NCBI GenBank assembly: GCA_026075535.2
Contig: AP026548.1
Coordinates: forward strand, 7,378,001 to 7,442,000
Origin: Tricholoma matsutake
Lineage: Eukaryota > Basidiomycota > Agaricomycetes > Agaricales > Tricholomataceae
Reading direction: 5' to 3'
Length of the DNA: 64,000 nt
Positions 42,950 to 55,100 of the stretch are shown here, one piece after another. Position 1 is the stretch's first letter, and each line of letters begins with the position of its first letter. A program made the translations under genes and the position numbers. The notes beneath the pieces are model-generated. The model did no database searches and had not been told where the DNA came from. It was given only the letters and a program-made list of their open reading frames with translations.

Positions 42950-45340
42950 ACCTATGTAGTATGGAGACCTACAAAATAAAATTGGTGCCGAGTGGTGCTC
43001 TGCGGCCTGGTGGGTGTGGCTGATGCCAGCCGATGCTGAAGGTATTACAGCATCATGTAGAATAAATTTAAGTGATAATTAATTTGTTGTAGTATGCAGA
43101 CCTACAAATTGAGGTCGGTGCCGAGTGCTGCTTGGCAACCCGGTGACTGTGCCGATGCCGATGCCGATGCCGATGCACCTAAAAAGAATTCCCGATGCCG
43201 ATGCCTCATTTATGCAATAATTAGTTTGTTCAATGTAGTATGCAGACCTACAAAATGAGGTTGGCACCAAGTGGTGCTCAGCACCCCAGTGGCTGTGGCC
43301 GATGCTGATGCTGATGCCAATGCCAATGCCACCGAAAAAAAAATCCTGATGCCATACAGTGAGATGTATGATAAACTCAGTAAATGCCCTGTTTATGTGA
43401 TAATTAATTTGTTGTAGTATGAAGATTTATAAAATGAGGTCAGTGCCAAGTGCTGCTCGCAACCCAGTGGCTGTGCCAATGCCGATTCTGATGCCACTGC
43501 CATCTCCAAAAATCTCGAGGCTGAAGGTTGTACAGTGTCATGTATGATATACTCAGCAAATGCCCTGTTTATGCGACAATTAATTTGTTGTAGTATGAAG
43601 ATTTATAAAATAAGGTCGGTGCCGAGTGCTGCTTGGCAACCCGGTGGCTGTGCTGATGCCGATGCCACCGAAAAAAAAATCCTGATGCCATATAGTGAGA
43701 TGTATGATAAACTCAGTAAATGCCCTGTTTATGTGATAATTGATTTGTTGTAGTATGAAGATTTATAAAATGAGGTTGGTGCCAAGTGCTGCTCGGCAAC
43801 CCGGTGGCTGTGGCTGATGCTGATGCCACTGCCATCTCAAAAAAATCTTGATGCCAAAGGTTGTACAGTGTCATGTATGATATACTCAGTAAATGCCCTG
43901 TTTATGTGATAATTAATTTGTTGTAGTATGAAGATTTATAAAATGAGGTCGGTGCCAAGTGCTGCTTGGCAACCCGGTGGCTGTGGCTGATGCTGATGCT
44001 GATGCCGATTCCGCTGCCATCTCAAAAAAATCTCGAGGCTGAAGGTTGTACAGTGTCATGTATGATATACTCAGTAAATGCCCTGTTTATGCAATGATTA
44101 ATTTGTTGTAGTATGAAGATTTATAAAATGAGGTTGGTGCCGAGTGCTGCTCGGCAACCCGGTGGCTGTGCCGATGCCGATGCCGATGCCGCTGCCGGTG
44201 CCGCTGCCATCTCAAAAAAATCTCGATGCCAAAGGTTGTACAGTGTCATGTATGATATACTCAGTAAATGCCCTGTTTATGTGATACTTAATTTGTTGTA
44301 GTATGAAGATTTACAAAATGAGGTTGGTGCTGAGTGGTGCTGAGTGCTGCTTGGCAACCCGGTGGCTGTGGCCAATGCCGATGCTGATGCCATCTCAAAA
44401 AAATCTTGATGCCAAAGGTTTTACAGTGACATGTATGATATACTCAGTAAATGCCCTGTTTATGTGATAATTAATTTGTTGTAGTATGAAGATTTACAAA
44501 ATGAGGTCAGTGCCAAGTGCTGCTCAGCAACCCAGTGGCTGTGGCTGATGCCAATGCCAATGCCAATGCCGCTGCCATCTCAAAAAAATCCCCAGGCCAA
44601 AGGTTGTACAGTGTCACATATGATATACTCAGTACATGCCCTGTTTATGTGATAATTAATTTGTTGTAGTATGAAGACTTACAAAATGAGGTTGGTGCTG
44701 AGTGGTGCTCAGCACCCCACTGGCTGTGGCCGATGCTGATACCGATGCCACCAAATAAAAAATCCCAATGCCATACAGTGACATGTATGATAAACGCAGT
44801 AAATGCCCTGTTTATGCGATAATTAATTTGTTGTAGTATGCAGACCTACAAAATGAGGTTGGTGTTGAGTGGTGCCCAGCACTCTGGTGGCTGTAGCTGA
44901 TGGCGATGCCAATGCCACCAAAAAAAACATCCTGATGCCATACAGTGACATGCATGATAAACTCAGTAGATGCCCTGTTTATGCGATAATTAATTTGTTG
45001 TAGTATGAAGACTTACAAAATGAGGTCATTGCTGAGTAACCCAGTGGCTGTGGCCAATGCCACCTAAAAACAATCCCAATGTGAACAGTTGTACAGTGTC
45101 ACATATGATAAACTCAGTAAAGGCATCATTTAAGTGATAATTAATTTGTTGTAGTATGCAGACCTAGACAATGAGCTCAGTGCCGAGTGCTACTCGGCCC
45201 CCCTGTTGCTGTGGCCGATGCTACCAAAAAAAAATTCCCAATGCTGTACAGTGACATGTATGAGAAACTCAGTAAATGCTTTCATTTATGCAATGATCTC
45301 TATCCACAATAATTGTGTACTAACCCTCAACTCCATCCCC
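42950..45340 (+). repeat. Satellite array, forward arm (~14 units of ~150-190 bp)
   Basis: Tandem units starting TTGTTGTAGTATG(A/C)AGA at about 42957, 43089, 43234, 43417, 43591, 43752, 43925, 44109, 44299, 44485, 44668, 44838, 45000 and 45150. Each contains AAAATGAGGT, a hairpin GCCGAGTGCTGCTCGGC (or mutated form), CCCGGTGGCTGT, a variable GCCGAT/GCTGAT hexamer run, a poly-A block and GTGTCATGTATGATATACTCAGTAAATGCCCTG in pieces. Unit length varies mainly with the hexamer number. Confidence 0.92.
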
Positions 45341-46690
45341 TCCATTGCCATGCCCATCTGTTGAGGTTAGTCAACCTCCAGACTTGGATGTAATTTCCTC
45401 CAACATCATATCTCATTATGCAGGTCTGCATACTACAAATGTAAATGAGGCTTTGACTCCACTGAATAAATCATACACCACACTGTGCACCTTGCAGCAT
45501 CAAGAAGTTTTCCTAGGTAGCATTGGCCAAAGCCACTGGGTTGTCAAGCAGCACTTGGCACTGACCTCATTGTCTAGGTTTGCATACTACAACAAGTTAA
45601 TTATCACTTAAGTGAGGCCTTTACTGATTTTATCATATGTGACACTGTACAACCTTTGGCATCAGAATTTTCTTTTTAGGTGGCATCGGCCACAGCCACT
45701 GGGATGATGAGCAGCACTATCGCATAAACAGGGCATTTACTGAGTATATCATACATGACACTATACAACCATTGGCCTCAAGATTTTTTTGAGACAGCAG
45801 CGGCATTGGCATTGGCATTGGCACAGCCACTTGGTTGCTGAGCAGCACTCGGCACCAACCTCATTTTATAAATCTTCATACTACAACAAATTAATCATCA
45901 CATAAACAGGGCATTTACTGAGTATATCATACATGACACTGTACAACCTTCAGCCTCAAGATTTTTTGAGATGGCAGTGGCATCGGCATTGGCATCGACA
46001 CAGCCACTGGGTTGCCGAGCAGCACTCAGCACTGACCTCATTTTGTAAGTCTTCATGCTACAGCAAATTAATTATCACATAAACAGGGCATTTACTGAGT
46101 ATATCATACATGACACTGTAAAACCTTTGGCATCGAGATTTTTTTTAGGTGGCATCAGCATCAGCATTGGCCACAGCCACTGGGGTACCGAGCACCACTC
46201 GGCACCAACCTCATTTTGGAGGTCTGCATACTACATTGAACAAATTAATTATTGCATAGACAACAAGGCATTGGCATCAGGAATTTATTTTAGATGGCAT
46301 TGGCATCAGCATCGGCCCAGCCACCGGGTTGCTGAGCAGCACTTGGCACCGACCTTATTTTATAAATCTTCATACTACAACAAATTAATTATCACATAAA
46401 CAGGGCATTTACTGAGTATATCATACATGACACTGTACAACCTTTGGCATCAAGATTTTTTTGAGATGGCAGTGGCATTGGCATCAGCATTGGCCACAGC
46501 CACCGGGTTGCCGAGCAGCACTAGGCACTGACCTTATTTTATAAATCTTCATACTACAACAAATTAATCGTCGCATAAACAGGGCATTTACTGAGTATAT
46601 CATACATGACACTGTACAACCTTCAGCCTCGAGATTTTTGGAGACGGCAGTGGCATCGGAATCGGCATCGGCACAGCCACCAGGTTGTGC
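45341..46690 (-). repeat. Satellite array, reverse arm (~7 units)
   Basis: The same unit in reverse complement (CTTCATACTACAACAAATTAAT..; AGGGCATTTACTGAGTATATCATACATGACACT; GGCATCGGCATC; GGGTTGCCGAGCAGCACTCGGCACC). Junctions with the forward arm lie around 45300-45420. The two arms could pair as a very large inverted repeat. Confidence 0.9.
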
Positions 46691-46935
46691 CATTGCTGTT
46701 GCCCAGTACTGTGTCCAACGCTATCTCTGATCTGTATATTAACATTCTTCATAGTGTATCACAAGCAAGAATTGTAAAAGTGTATTCATTTGATACTAGT
46801 ACATGTTATACATACTATGAGAGCGTTCGACGGCATCCACCGAACCTGTATCATTCAGTACACTGTATGCGTTCGATAGACCATATTATTTGGTACATTG
46901 TAGCTTACCTATCTGGAAAATCCGACACTAACTTA
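46690..46935. repeat. Satellite-edge repeat (copy of 35984-36240)
   Basis: Starts with GCCATTGCTGTTGCCCAG, then GTGTCCAACGC and continues through GTTCGACGGCATCCACCGAACC to GTAGCTTACCTAT, as at 36160-36220. It marks a recurrent boundary of the satellite family. Confidence 0.7.
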
Positions 46936-48445
46936 TTATGCTTAATGTCTCCTTATTGCACTTAAAGTGGAAATTAAGGAAGATTAAGGAAATGGCTGTT
47001 AAGGAAATTCTGCTTAGAATAAGTAGGGTTGTTCCCTGAATTAAGCAAAATTCCCCTTATTCACGCTTATATCACTTCTTAAACCACTTTTGGGCTCTTA
47101 GGGGGCTGCCTAGCCATGTCAATAAGGAAACTTAAGCAGCAGTTTAAGCAAAAAAATAAGAATAATATATATATATATAAGCACATCGCTGACTATGGTT
47201 TCATCCCTGCTCCCGTCATTCCCATGTGTTTACCCAGCCCCCACTCGACACCCCTTTTCACTGTCCTAAATATTCCCCTTTGCCCCCAATCATTGCTGCT
47301 CCCCCATCATCATGGCAGCCTTGTCATTGTCGTCATTCCACCTGCAATCCACCCGAGCGGTTGCTCACGAGGCTGGTGGCTGGTGGCTGGTGGCATGCTG
47401 TTCGTCGTTATGGTGTTCTGGTTGGGCGTCATGCTGTCTCAATGCTACAAAGCGAAAAACCCCATCTCGCTGTGAGGGAGATGATGGGGGGTGAGGGGTG
47501 GCGGTGTTCCTCGCATCGTGGTACCTGCTATGGCGGGTGCTGCTGTCATGTCACCCCATCATCCTTGTGGCCTTCCTCGTGGGCATATGGTTGTGCTACC
47601 ACCTAACCACCCCACGAACAGGGGCTCGCAGCAGTAGTGGGGGTTGATCAGGGGGTGCCTGTCATCATTGTCAATAGTAAAATCACTACCTAAAATTTTT
47701 GTTGTTAGCCACAAGGAAATGAAATTAGAAAAGGGGAAAGAAAAAAACCTCACCTTTTGATGTTTTTTTTTGGCCCCATCACCGTTCTCTTCCTCCTTGC
47801 CGCACACGTCGTTTGTACCCCTCTCCATCCCGGTCCCCTGGCATTGTCGTCCCATCTCGTTGCTCCCCGTTTGTACCCCATGAGCAGTTGTTCGCCGCGG
47901 TGGTTAGAGGTGCTGTGGTAGTGGTTCATCATTTGTTGTCGTCATCCTCTCCCCCTCGTGGTTCATCTTCATCTTTGTCATTTATCCCTCCATCCACCCT
48001 GCGAGCAGGGGCTCACAGCGGTGGGTTCTCCTGGTCCCATCCTGGGTCGTTGTCCTAGGTGTGGGTGTCTTGGCGCCGTCTCATTGTTACAACATACATA
48101 GAATATGAATCTTGCTTGCAGTCACTAGTGGCTCTGGCTGGCATGGATATGGTGGTGTAGAGGTGTGGAATGGAAGTGGTGGATTGAACACAAACAACGT
48201 GTGACGTTGGTAATGCTGAGTTTGAATTTCCATTTTCGGGAAATGCCAAGAGGGACTTGGAAGAAAATTCGAAAAAGTCCTTAAGGCCTTAAGGGATTAC
48301 ATGCTCCTTACGGCCTTAATTTGCTGACATGTTGCTTATACCGCTTGGTTGATTATATCTGCTTAACAGTTATCAGTTTTAAGGGGAAAAATGAACTTAT
48401 TTTCCTTAATTCACCTTAATTCCCTTAATTGGGGTTTAAGCCAAA
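46936..48445 (-). mobile_element. Repetitive cargo unit 5 with TTAAG-rich ends (hAT-like?)
   Basis: The ends (46936-47160 and 48260-48445) are packed with CTTAA/TTAAGG motifs in opposite directions, like subterminal repeats; outermost segments CTTATTATGCTTA and (reverse complement) CTTATTTGGCTTA resemble each other. The interior has minus-strand boxes of the SxCSWGG type (47345, 47610, 47872) and an intron at 47690-47753 (GTGAGG..GCTAAC..TTTTAG). An A/B-box-like pair near 48145-48230 may be another tRNA-like module. The target duplication was not found. Confidence 0.4.
47690..47753 (-). other. Intron of cargo unit 5
   Basis: Minus strand: donor GTGAGG, T/C-rich body, GCTAAC branch box, TTTTAG acceptor; 64 bp. 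It shares TAATTTCATTT and AAAATTTTAG with the introns at 20503 and 26594, indicating common ancestry. Confidence 0.55.
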
Positions 48446-49700
48446 TAAGCCAAATAAGTCGATCCTTGATTTTGCTGATGTAGTTTGGATTGTCAAGACA
48501 TGTTTGTGATGCTAGCCAATTTTGTCCACAAGTTTTTCCAGGGCTTGCAATACTTCTCAAACTTGGCAAAGAACAGGGATTGTGGTCCAAGGTTCCACAC
48601 AAGTTTGCCTGCATACCCCATGTTGGATGAAACATGGAAAGTGGTGCCAAGAATATATTGTACTGAAAGAAGTACCGCTCCTATCCACGAGCGATGACAA
48701 CGTCAAATGTCACACCACCATGACATACAACACTGAATGACATATTTGAACTTCGACCATTGGTGAGTTATCTGGCTCATTTGAGCGTGATGCCTGTATG
48801 TGCCTTATGATATCCTGACATCTCACACACACTGCCATGCAACACATGTTAGACCCTGAGTTTGGAACACATGGATGACAGCCAGCAATATGTATCAGGC
48901 TCTGAGGACAAAGATGAGGTCACCCTTCTGGATGCAATGCAAGGCAGGATTGATGGCTTCAATCAATTCACAGACCTCCAGTACCTTTCTCATCCCATTC
49001 ATCACCATCGGATGCACCACCTAATCCATCTGAGTGCCGAACACTCATTGAGCACTGAAAACACTGTTGAAAGGCTCATACATGTTGTTCAAGTCCTGGC
49101 AACCCATGTTGAACAGTTGAAAAATGTGCTTGTGCATGGTCTGTGCTCTGGGAATTTACAAGGTAAGTTTTTCATTCCATCCATTTCTTTCCTTATTGAT
49201 GCTCTGATAGTTCATCATTCCAATGGCCCAATTCTCCCACATTCACAAAGTCTTTCCCCAACATGACTGCCACTCCCAAGCACGTGATGAAGAGACTTGC
49301 CAGTCCCACCTCCAAAACACGCCAATGAGAATGGTCTCCAATCTTCATGGGCCTTCAATTGTGTCCCCATCACTGACAGAATCCGACTCTCAAGCAACTG
49401 AAATTAATGGTGTTTTCTATCTGAAAGAAGTCGTACGCAATGTGACATGAGGAGCCTATGGTAAGTGTCAATGTTTCTGTTGAACTGGCAATGTCTCTGA
49501 CACATGCAACCACCAGCAGTCGATGACAGGGCTCACTCAATAATCTTGAACTTGCAATTCCTTTGTAGTTTAGCATAGAATGTGCTGATTATAGTTTGTT
49601 GTACATAGATACTAATGTTACCTTGTTTGATGCATCCTTACCTAGCTTATCTTGAGACCACAGAAGAATGAGCTCAATGATATTTATTATATTGAAAGTT
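48446..49700 (+). other. Unassigned, possibly spliced gene remnant
   Basis: A plus-strand frame from 48862 (MEHMDDSQQYVSGSEDKDE.. acidic; then HVVQVLATHVEQLKNVLVHGL, possibly a short helix) runs into a GTAAGT donor at about 49160. A second open part at 49223-49450 ends with VFYLKEVVRNV, a TGA, then a GTAAGTG donor near 49461. No domain recognised. Confidence 0.3.
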
Positions 49701-49749
49701 CATATGTGATCACTAGTACCGCTCCTATCCCAACAACACATGTGTGGCA

Positions 49750-51860
49750 TTTCAAAAAGCTGCAAAGCCCGAGATGTCATACTCATCCTCACCTCACTCC
49801 TCTCCATCCAGATTAAAATCAACCAAACTATTATCAGATTCATCACCAGAGTCCAAGTCTGAGTCCTCATCTTCCTCATCTTCCTCCTCCTCATTGTCCC
49901 CCAATCCTTCTACAATCTCAGAGTCCAGATCCTCATTCATTTGGTCAGCAGGCTGCTCCTTGTTTTGTAAACCAGCAATTTGTTCAAGCATGCCCTTGTG
50001 TCTGATCCCCCCACCTCAGAAACACATGAACATATCATGATCAACAAACCTAAGCCCAAATTAGATAGAAGATCACAGTCAAAAAAAAAAATAATACATG
50101 TTAACATAAAAGTATTGCCAGTCTTGATCATTGTCCTTCAGTGGGTGTGCAGTTGAGGGTCCAAGCAGTCCATCTGTCTTTCCATATGCAAATGCAGGAA
50201 TGAGGTGTACACCCCGGATAACCTCTGCAGGGTCAATAAAGCCAAATGTGCCACTAGCCTCTGAGGGATCATCAAGATCAATGAGGTCATCTGGCACAAA
50301 CCCTACTCAATATAGATGATGCCCTATTGACCCAGTGTTGTAGTCAGCATCTTGGCCAAGCCAACGTACCCACAGGAACTCCAATACCTGGACATCTGAT
50401 GAAACTGCATTCAGGTGATCATGACGGACCTCTGCATGGTATATCCCAAGCACCCGTGCATACCAATATGGATGTGGTTCTGAGTCATCATGGTCTTCTC
50501 CTGAGAGCAGCATAATACCGGGGTGTGTGCGAGGATTGATTGAATCTTGTGCCCGCCGCATATCATAAGTCATATAATTCATGTGGAGAACCTTGTGGTT
50601 GTAAATTCGGTTGTTGACAATTTTGACTGTTGCTAGCTCAACATCCAAGTAGATATGGTCTTCATTGAAAGGGTGATTGAGTAGACGTCCTAAGAGATGT
50701 GATTTGAGGTCCTGAATAAATGTCTACTTGACATCAGCACAGAGCAAGCCAAAGGAGAAAAAAAAAGCATACCCTGGTCGCTGGATCATCAGAGCATTCA
50801 TCTGTCTATTGCAGGATATTGACAGGGTGTCGACGAGACACAGACATGTGGTGGTGTTTCTCAGGGGATATCGAGGGCAAGGGCTCACTTGCATCAACTG
50901 GTACTGCAATCTCCTCCAAGTGTCAAGGTGGTCCCACTCCCTCACCACTTGTCAATCTGCATATCACTCTCAAATCTTTTGCAAAATTTGCTGCCACCAG
51001 TGGTGTTTGCTTATTTGTCAGGTAAATGTGACCCTTTTATTCGTTCATGCATAGAAACACTTAATATGGCGGTGCTCAAGCTCACCCTACAATTTTCCTT
51101 CAATGTTAAAAATGATCAACAGGTAAAATAACTGACCACTTGAGTTGAATAACTGTCCATTGTTCCATACAACCAGATATTTGCAACGTAATCACCTAGA
51201 GCATGAAGCTTGTATGTATTCATGTTGAAACGCCCACATGTTGAACTAGGTTTGTCAGATGTTGTTGTTCTCTTTCCCTGTGCACTCGCTTTGGCCCTAT
51301 GGCATACTCATGCAGCTTCCTCCCTTGGCAGCTCTTTCATAGCATAACATGAACATATGACCTTGACAAACTGCCAAAGAGATGCCCCAAGTGCTCGTGT
51401 TGTTTCTGCCAAGGCTTGAAGTGTAGAACCAGTGTGAAGCCGAAGTTTGGCATAAGCATGCCAGGTACAAAAGATGAAGAGCATGTCCATGATCAGAGTA
51501 TTGTGGTGTTTGTTTGGAAGTAGGTTCTCGAATACTGGAATTGAACACTGGGATGAAATTACCATGCAGTTTATTATCAAAAAAGAGATTTGCATACCTG
51601 CAGCAAATCCTTGAAATCTCTAGCAGCTAGTTTCTTCATTGCAGATGCATTGGAACTGAATCATCAGATTGTTGAAGCCCCAAAGGTTGGAATTTGTTGA
51701 TACCTAAAGGTATTATCAACAACCAACTCCCTGAAATCTTGAATTTACAAACTGTGAATTTAATTCTTGATAAGATCATTGCCCACTGCATAGAGAATTC
51801 AAATCAGATGTTTGAAAGTGTGTTTCCAGACTCCAAGGTCAAATTCATGAAGCAAGTCGG
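49750..51860 (-). pseudogene. Plavaka-like transposase, C-terminal part
   Basis: Minus strand, continuing from 58064 across the nested chromovirus. It starts DLLHEFDLGVWKHTFKHL, then TGA (51799-51801, for CGA), ILYAVGNDL. Then FENLLPNKHHNTLIMDMLFIFCTWHAYAKLRLH (51520-51440), TRALGASLWQFVKVICSCY, LPREEAA and NMNTYKLHALGDYV. After frame breaks: VNNRIYNHKVLHMNYMTYDMRRAQDSINPRTH and HPYWYARVLGIYHAEVRH (50640-50430), FLWVRWLG, GTFGFIDPAEVIRGVHLIPAFAYG (50260-50190), and an acidic tail (about 49990-49800). These are hallmarks of the Agaricomycete Plavaka (CACTA-related) protein, recalled from memory. Confidence 0.68.
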
Positions 51861-52262
51861 TGTTAGGGTGACACCCACTATCTGCTAGCTAAGACCATGT
51901 GGGTTCTTTTTACAAGAAGGGGGCGGGATCCACGCGCGTGATGGGGAAATTGATGGTTTTGATGCGAGGGGTTATTAATAGGTAAGTTTGTTGAGATAGG
52001 CCTTTCACACTGAAAATGTAGGTGGAATACCTAAGAGAACACAACTGGGGTCCCCTAGGCGTATATTTAGGGTTTATATACTATGTTACATATATTGTAC
52101 ATTGTTGTTACCGATGCACTCGTACATGCACGTACATTTTGATGCATGCAAAATAAAATTCTCACGCTATCAAAATGTAGCGTCATTTGGCATCATGTAG
52201 CATAATTCAACATAATAAAATAAAAATGAAAGTTTATTAGGTAATGGGGTGGTTTCCTAACA
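51861..52262 (-). repeat. 3' LTR of the complete CV-A
   Basis: 402 bp; on the plus strand TGTTAGGGTG to GTTTCCTAACA. Next to it on the plus strand is TTACCCCCCTTTT, the complement of the polypurine tract. Confidence 0.95.
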
Positions 52263-52273
52263 TTACCCCCCTT

Positions 52274-52750
52274 TTATGCCTCAACTTCCAGGCAAGAAAA
52301 TATTATGTTTGTCCCCTCTGTGAAATTTTGGTAAGGCCGGAATTTCATCCCCTCATACACCATTCTCGCAATGCGACGCGGAGCATTCAGATTACGTTTA
52401 AAGAATTGGGCAATCGTGTTATGTGCTCGCTTACAATTCTCTTCGGGTTCCCATGAATTATTTTCGTTGGTATAGTTTTTCCACTTTATTAAGAACTCCA
52501 ATTTGTTCCATCAAAGACGTGAGTCTATAATTTCTTCAACTATGTATTCTGGAGCACCTTCTACTATTACCGGAGGTTGTGGAGTAGTTTGTTGGCCAGG
52601 AATAGTGGGTGGACGGTAAGGGCATAGGTGGGATATGTTAATCTCGGGATCAATCTTAAATGATCGGGGTAATTTTAGCACTACCGCATTAGGTGAGATC
52701 ACTTTAGAGATTGCATATGGGCCAACTTGTTTCTCCGTAAGTTTCTTCAA
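52274..52750 (-). pseudogene. Integrase tail and chromodomain of CV-A
   Basis: Minus strand: 52750-52511 reads MKKLTEKQVGPYAISKVISPNAVVLKL with the GPY/F-like motif and INISHLCPYRPPTIPG; after a TGA at 52511 the frame continues with MEFLIKWKNYTNENNSWEPEENC (52501-52430), the chromodomain core, to TAA near 52274. The separating stop falls where other copies have a sense codon. Confidence 0.88.
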
Positions 52751-53773
52751 AGGTCATGGAATATTCAGGTCCTTGGTACTTAGCCATACCAAGTCACCAA
52801 CTTTGTACTCTGGAGCGCGTGCTCGAGTACGATCCGCATGTCACATCATGTCATCACGTGCTTTCTTCAATGCCGCCTCTGCTTCCTCTTGTACCCTTTG
52901 CATCATAGATACAAAATCTTCTACCGACTGTACTTTGACTTCCCTTCTGGGTTCTACTCCCATGCGAGGATGATATCCATAATTCACGAAAAAGGGTGAC
53001 ATACAAGTAGCCGAATGGAATTTGTTATTGTGGGAAAATTTGGCAATTGCCAACCATTCAGGCCAGTCGGTTTGTTGGTAGTTGACAAACATATGTAGGT
53101 ACTGCTCCAACTCCTGATTCATTCTCTCTGTCTGCCTATCAGTCTGCGGGTGATATGCCGTAGATAATTTAGTTTGAATTCCCAATATGTTGTTTAGTTC
53201 TCGCATAAATGCGGAAGCAAATTGTGGTCCACGATCAGAGATAATGGTATCAGGTAACCCATGTAACCGCCATACCTGATTTAGATAGAGGCACGCCAAG
53301 CCCAATGATGAGGTTTCTGTAGTAGTAGGAATAATATGGACCTCCTTTGTAAAGTGGTTGCATACTACGAATATTGCATCGTACCCTTGAGCCTCGGGTA
53401 ATCCGGTAATAAAATCCACAGATATATCTCGCCACGGCACTTTAGGTATAGGGTTCGGCATTAATTTTCCTGCAGGTTTCTCTGGAAATTTCTTCCCCCT
53501 CATGCACGTATCACATCCATCCACATACCCCAACACATACTTCGAAATTCTGGGCCACCAATAATTTCTCATTACTAATTCCAACGTCTTCCATCCTCCT
53601 GGGTGTCCGGCAATTGGCGTATTGTGATGTAACCGGACAATCTCCCTTTGCAAATCCTGATCCTTTGGTACATACACTTTTCCTTGAAACAACACCAACC
53701 CTTGTTCCTCAGCCCATTTGTCTCCTTTGATATTACCTTTCTTCTCTCCCTTCAGAGCTTTCACGGCTTCCAC
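52751..53773 (-). pseudogene. Integrase of CV-A
   Basis: 310 open codons (53773-52841). The N-terminal HHCC domain (HHNTPIAGHPGGWKT..CDTCMRGK, about residues 50-95) is followed by the catalytic core: DISVDFITGLPEAQG (Asp), TIISDRGPQFAS (Asp), and [33 protein letters not shown], with the Glu of the DDE triad in the final motif. A single change Gly to Arg in HPQTDGQTE is visible. This frame could be close to functional on its own. A stop at 52841 cuts it from the tail. Confidence 0.9.
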
Positions 53774-54405
53774 TAATTTCCAAACATTGTCTAATTTTAG
53801 ACAACATTTCTGTTTCCGAGCTATCTATTAATAGATGCCCTTGACGCATAGCGCAAATGTGAAAGTATTTGGGTGTGAGTAAGGTAACATTTTTATTGTC
53901 CTCCTCCACCCCCCTTTTATGATCAATACATTTGGATAAGGCATCTGCTTTCCTCATTAAGCTTCCTGCTTTATGGACCAAGTGAAAGTTGAAACGTGAT
54001 AGGAATAGTGCCCAATGCACTTGCCGGCGATTAAGCTTTTTAGCGGACATGAAGTATTGCAGATTTTGATGATCCGTCCAGATCTCAATTTGATGCATAC
54101 ATCCCTCCAAATAATGCCTCCACGCCTCCAATGCTCATATTATCCCCAACATCTCTTTGTCATGCACATCATAATTCCTCTCCACATCATTCAACCCTTT
54201 TGACAAGTATGCACAAGGATGCCATTTGTCATCTTTGCACAGCATTGATAATACCGCTCCAGTAGCAAAATCGGATGCATCGGATTCCACTCACAAAGGG
54301 CATGTGAAATCTACTGGGGCTAATATTGGTCCCTCCACAAACTTCCTCTTCAACTCCTCAAACGCTGTCTGCTGCTGCTCTCCCCACCTCCATACTACTC
54401 CCTTT
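53733..54405 (-). pseudogene. RNase H of CV-A
   Basis: 54131-53733 open: MEAWRHYLEG, EIWTDHQNLQYFMSAKKLNRRQ (TDH motif), LSRFNFHLVHKAG and ADALSK. The preceding part, 54405-54131, reads W..WGEQQQTAFEELK in a shifted frame, so one frameshift near 54400 separates it from RT. Confidence 0.87.
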
Positions 54406-55100
54406 CACATAAGGTTATGTAAGGGTGCGGCAATTTAGAAAAATTGTGCACAAAGCGACGATAATAATTTGCGAGTCCCAAGAAGGCTTGAACCTCCTTG
54501 ACACGGGTGGGCACAGGCCAATCTGTGATCGCCTGTACCTTGATCAGATCCATTTTGATCCCATCAGGGCCAATCAATAATCCTAGGAACTCGATCTCGC
54601 TTGCCCCAAACACACACTTCTCTGGTTTCAAAAATAGATCATTCTCCACCAACCTCCATAACACCTCTTGCACTATCGCTTCATGATTCTCTTCATCCTC
54701 CGTGAATATCAGAATGTCGTCAATAAATATTATTACCACGCCTTTGTCTATTACATCCTTGAAAATGTCGTTCATCATATTTTGAAAGGTTGGGGGACTA
54801 TTAGTCATCCCAAAAAACATGACAAGCGGCTCAAAGGATCCTCGACGTGTGGCAAATGCAGCCTTCCACTCATCTCCTTTCTTTATTCGTACATTGTTGT
54901 ATCCCCATCGTAAATCCAATTTTGTAAAGACCTTGGCTTTTCCCACCTTATCAATTATTTCTGAGATCAACGGCAGGGGGTACACATTCTTCACTGTCCA
55001 CTCATTCAGATACCTATAATCGGTACACATCCTCTTCCTTTGGTCTTTTTTGGGCACAAAGAATATTGGTGACGTCTGCAGTGATTTCGAAGGTCATATG
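54395..55100 (-). pseudogene. Reverse transcriptase of CV-A
   Basis: 220 open codons from 55057: [21 protein letters not shown] (motif 2), [15 protein letters not shown] (Asp of motif A), [18 protein letters not shown], then FIDDILIF with the full catalytic DD, and [15 protein letters not shown] (thumb). The only barrier upstream is TGA 55096-55094 (complement TCA) after GYI, where CGA is expected. The active-site residues are intact. Confidence 0.92.

Noticed and set aside
42950..46690. CRISPR-like array
   Set aside because: Repeats of 150-190 bp with no short unique spacers, both orientations, in a eukaryotic context; it is satellite DNA.
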